From: Acheta domesticus
Lineage: Eukaryota; Arthropoda; Insecta; Orthoptera; Gryllidae
Direction: 5' to 3'
Assembly: GCA_031308135.1 (NCBI GenBank)
Contig: JAHLJT010009436.1
Location: 214,867,420-214,931,419, forward strand
Length of the DNA: 64,000 bases
Translations under genes and position numbers: made by a program
Notes under the pieces: model-generated
What the model was told of the DNA's origin: nothing
The model's database searches: none
The model's input: the letters and a program-made list of their open reading frames with translations, nothing else
In this document: positions 60,356-64,000 of the stretch, one piece after another
Layout of the letters: each line of letters opens with the position of its first letter
How positions within the stretch are numbered: position 1 is the first letter of the stretch

Positions 60356-60900
60356 AGTTGAGAACCACTATCGAGGCTGCGCAAAAACTAGGGGAATCTT
60401 TCGCGCCGAGTGGGACACGGAGACGCGAGCACAGCCACTCGCGGACCGTTCCCTGTTTCGAGCGCGGCGGCGACTGTTTCAGTAACCGGTTACGGCTCGT
60501 AACCGGTTTCGGGAAAGGCGCCGTAAAGCAGAAGGCCCGGGTTTACAGCCCGGGGTATAGGCGGTCCGCCGCCACCGCCGTCGCCGTCGCGTCGAAGTGG
60601 CGCGGGCTGCGGGATAGCTCGCGTCGCAAACATGTTTGTGTCCGCCAGTTGTAAAAGTGCAGCAGCGGCTCCCGCAGTCTTCTCGCGAGCTACAGCGGCG
60701 GCGGCGGCGGCTCCAGCCGTATCGGCAGCATCGAGATCTCCAGCGGCCATCTTAACGACTCTGCGCGCCCGACGCCGTCCTCGCCGTCCTCGTCGTCCCC
60801 GCCGCGGCCCGCGCCTTTACAGACGCTGCCGCCGCCACCCCAACCGCCGAAGTCCGAACTTTTAAGCGGACACCGCGGTTTCGACGAGATCGCACGGTTG
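60356..60900. other. CpG island
   Basis: CpG-rich at 60390-60860, with GGCGGC and CGTCCTCG runs. A palindromic word, GTAACCGGTTAC, lies at 60482-60493 and is partly repeated at 60498. Confidence 0.55.
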
Positions 60901-62279
60901 AAATATCGCGCATTCTTCGAAACGTTTGCGACAAACTTGGGAGGGTGCGCGTTTGTTTGTGAGGTACCGTAGCGCGCAGTGGCCTTGAATAGCGCACTTC
61001 CACCCATACGGGTGGCTGTGTTTTTTTTACAAACTTTGCCGGGCGCAATTTTTCTAAAAGGAACCGAACGGAACTTTTGCGACAGAAAAACGAAAAAAAC
61101 ATACCATCTGATAGCGACATTCGGATGATTCGGGTGGGGGATGTAATTAAAGGAGAAATAAATTGAAAGGTTATAGAGTGAGTGCTTCAGAAGGAAAGAA
61201 AAGAATTGGGGCGTGTCTGTGAAGGGTAGTTGATATTCCTAGACTCCGCTCCCACATTAAGCTGAGAAGTGGACAAAAGGTCGCTCAGAAATACCTAGAA
61301 GAATTTCCTGCGATATTCGTAGCGAAATTTTCGATTCACTTCATCACGTTCAGGGGATAGGGTTTTCGGAGTTGCGTTCTTAGAAACACTTATCCAGAGC
61401 ACTTATCTCACAGCAAAGACAAACTCTGACCTACAACGCCGCTTTCGTATCTACATACCCTACCTCCGTCTGGGGGCGTCCGCTTTCTAGATGCGCTTTT
61501 CAGCTCGATAACGAAGGCAATTCTCTGAACGACCACGCGCGCTCCTCTGGTGCGATAGTGAATGCAAAACTGAACTTCGAGAGGAGAACCGAGGACAAGC
61601 GAATTCCGCTGCACCCAGAATGGAACTTGGATGGCGTCTAGTTTCTGAGCATTTCTACGAAACAAGTTCGCTCCATCGACCTCGTTCAATTGCTGTTATT
61701 TCGACTTCGCGAAGATGGACGAATTTCGCGTGCTGGTAATCTGCGATGGCATTAGAAGGAATGTGACCTGACAGTTGCCAAGAGAAGTGACCGCTTGAAG
61801 AACAATCGCAGGTCAACGTACACTACTCAGGGCTATGGTTTGAGAGGAGGCCAGAAGAAAACCACGGCCCGGAGAACAAGAAATTCCGCAAGCTGTCCTG
61901 TTGACTTTTTACATGTTTTGTATTTTTATATAACATCCCTTAAGCAAGCAATACAAATTGATCTCACATTGTACACACTGACTTTTGTATTTCGTTTTTT
62001 GTCGCTTATTGTCGTTTCCGTATCGTGAATTTATCTTTGATCTTTTCCTTCTTCTCGAAATGGTTTGGCCCTGCTCAATTTAACCTTTTCACTCTTCTAA
62101 TGTCTTTCCTTACTATTTCCCTCTCGTCACCTGATTTCCTCCTGCACTATACTTCGCCCTTATTTCTCTCTCTCTCCCTCCCTCCGACTTAATTATTTTT
62201 TCTCTCACTCTATTTTTCTTAATTTCGGCAGTTGTTGAACTCTCTGATGACTAGGGTATACGTAACTGTCGGCAGAAAG
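60901..62279. other. Mixed non-coding stretch
   Basis: 61020-61740 is GC-balanced. 62030-62230 is pyrimidine-rich with a tctctctctccctccctcc run. No gene is recognised. Confidence 0.45.
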
Positions 62280-62860
62280 GTAAAGCAAGGTGGGTAAAAT
62301 GAAGCAAGGTTACAGATGAATATGGTCGTGAGAGTGGGAACCCAACGACGAGGTACGGATGAGGAGTGCACGGATGAATGGCAGTGGCACGGAAGAAGAG
62401 TAAGGAGGAGAGAACGGTAGCGAGAAGAGAAGCGAGAATGGGCGGGGGGGCGAGGGCGTCCCGAGAGAGGAGCTTGCGAGCGGGGACGAGAGTGAGTGTT
62501 CGAGAGTTGCTACAGCGGGGGAGAGAGGGGTCCGGGAGGAGGCGAGAAGGGCCGGGGGGTGGAGAAGAGACTGGAGACAAACGCGAAAACAAAAGCGGAA
62601 GTACGAACGTAGAAAGCGAGGGAGGAAACGGAGCTGGAGGTTTTACGGGCGCCAGTTACTTAATCCTCCGTGCGAGTCCTTGGCGCGCCGGTGTTGCGGA
62701 AGTTCCCGTGCGGCGCGTGAGTGCAGTCCGTCGTCAGCACCGCGAACACCTTTCGGCCCCCTCTCCTCCAATGAGACCGCGCCCGCGCCTGGCATCGCAC
62801 GCGGCGGAATGCGAAGACCTCGCATTGTGCGACGACAAGCTAAGTACCATGTGGTGCGTA
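62280..62860. other. Purine-rich stretch leading into a GC-rich patch
   Basis: 62290-62640 is strongly purine-biased; 62650-62830 is CpG-rich. This is the same island-plus-purine-skirt pattern seen elsewhere, in mirror order. Confidence 0.5.
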
Positions 62861-64000
62861 GTGTAGCAATGCCTTAGAAAACTGTTTCCTGAATGTAAAG
62901 AGTGAATTTCTAAGAAGGGACTGCTTTGACAGCTACTGGCAGCAAAACTGCAGACTATGTCCTTGCGCTCAATTCGTGAGATATATGTTCGTTAGCAATT
63001 GTCTCGATTGTGAATAGCTTCCACGTTACCTTTGGCAATATCATCGACCGACATGACGTTAATTTGTTTGCCAACCTGTCAAACTGGTCGCTTCTGAGAG
63101 TAACTTCTCCATCATTTAGATCTCCAACAAACGTAAACTTAACTTGCCCAATGTATTCATGACAAATACTGTTTGTATTTGTAAGAATTTGTAAGAAAAA
63201 TCTGAAAGAAAAATGTGTAAGAAAAATTTGTAAGAATTATTTTACAAATTGAAAATAAGTCTAGAAAAGTGCGTATTATGACTGTATAAGTGTTATGCAA
63301 TCAAGTAATTTGCGTTTTTTTACAAGAAGTAGATGACCAGTAATATACGGCTGAGATTATTGAAAAACATATCTCGAGAATATCAAGGGTCAACATCTCT
63401 TAATTCACGAACACGTTCATGGCTTTTATCAGACCATAATCCATAAGTGACTTATGGCACCCGAGTAGTATTATTCATTTTTATTTCATTTTACAAACGC
63501 TGATCTTCGAAATTATTTTATTCGTGTTATAAATACTGAAAAATTGTACCAATGCTTGGCATTTAAAATAAAAAGGAGTGTTTGTGTTAGTAGTTGAACA
63601 CAAATTTTTAATTAAAGGAGTTTTTATTATTCTCTAATTCATAATCCTAAATCTACTTTGAAATTGTGTTGTCGCTTTTTTAAGCTATCACCATTGTTCA
63701 CGTCTGTAACTTATTATTTTCTACCTCGTCGCCACATTATTAACATCGACTTATTTTTAGACCAACCTAGTATCACCGATTCTACAACGATTTACACAAG
63801 TGTTAACTAGGTCGATGCCACGAGTGGGAGTCCGTGGCACCAGTGCCACGACGAAATCGCCTCTGCACGCAGTTCATAACCCCGCCGCAAGACACAACGC
63901 CATCACTATTGTGAAAAGGCGGAGTTACTAATAGTTTCCTTTCCCGAACGCTAGTGGCGCAGAGAAGCTCGTGGCATGACACGGTGCCGCGAGGCGTGCC
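62861..64000. other. AT-rich stretch, GC-rich at the right end
   Basis: 63178-63240 has repeated tttgtaagaa words. 63815-64000 has several GCCACG/CGTGGC words including a perfect GTGGCAC-CA-GTGCCAC hairpin (63834-63849). A short stretch at 63078-63195 faintly resembles a hAT C-terminal region. No gene is supported. Confidence 0.4.

Noticed and set aside
63078..63195. A second hAT gene
   Set aside because: The similarity is only a dozen residues with a stop codon, too little to annotate. It is listed as a low-interest finding instead.

Overview
This is arthropod, most likely insect, nuclear DNA that is almost entirely non-coding. The evidence is one spliced exon with canonical splice sites and class 2 semaphorin sequence (minus strand, 2990-3097), a hAT-superfamily DNA transposon, a piggyBac-like miniature element, a tRNA-derived SINE, and long AT-rich stretches broken by many very GC- and CpG-rich islands. 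No prokaryotic gene organisation is present. The species cannot be named; a large-genome, probably hemimetabolous insect is a reasonable inference.

Layout. 1-749 is the end of a 145-bp satellite array, each unit built around a perfect 32-bp palindrome. 750-3097 holds the semaphorin exon and the intron 3' of it on the minus strand. From 3098 to 14355 the window is intronic or intergenic sequence with CpG islands (about 3.5, 4.2, 5.2, 10.3 and 11.5 kb), a polypurine minisatellite (7.3-7.8 kb) and one copy of a dispersed repeat (11061-11298). A complete but decayed hAT element lies at 14356-17736, flanked by a perfect 8-bp target duplication. 17.7-37.8 kb is mainly AT-rich DNA with further CpG islands, simple repeats and a possible Penelope-like fragment near 19.3 kb. 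A piggyBac-like MITE (37801-38268), an imperfect palindrome (38654-38834), a 40.1-40.8 kb block ending in a hairpin, a SINE (45243-45535) and the second, inverted copy of the dispersed repeat (46377-46611) follow. 47.1-48.2 kb is a diverged tandem duplication that runs straight into a GC-only octamer/tetramer array. 48.2-64 kb alternates CpG islands and AT-rich DNA.

How it fits together. The only supported host gene is the semaphorin, transcribed right to left. Its upstream exons were not found in the 61 kb to the right, so the window is most simply read as part of one very large semaphorin intron, although intergenic DNA cannot be excluded. The many long GC-rich open frames (runs of Pro/Ala/Arg/Gly or five-residue repeats) are by-products of low-complexity DNA, not genes. 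No multi-gene system was found. The items most worth follow-up are the palindromic satellite, the hAT insertion with its intact target duplication, and the recurrent pairing of CpG islands with purine-biased flanks.
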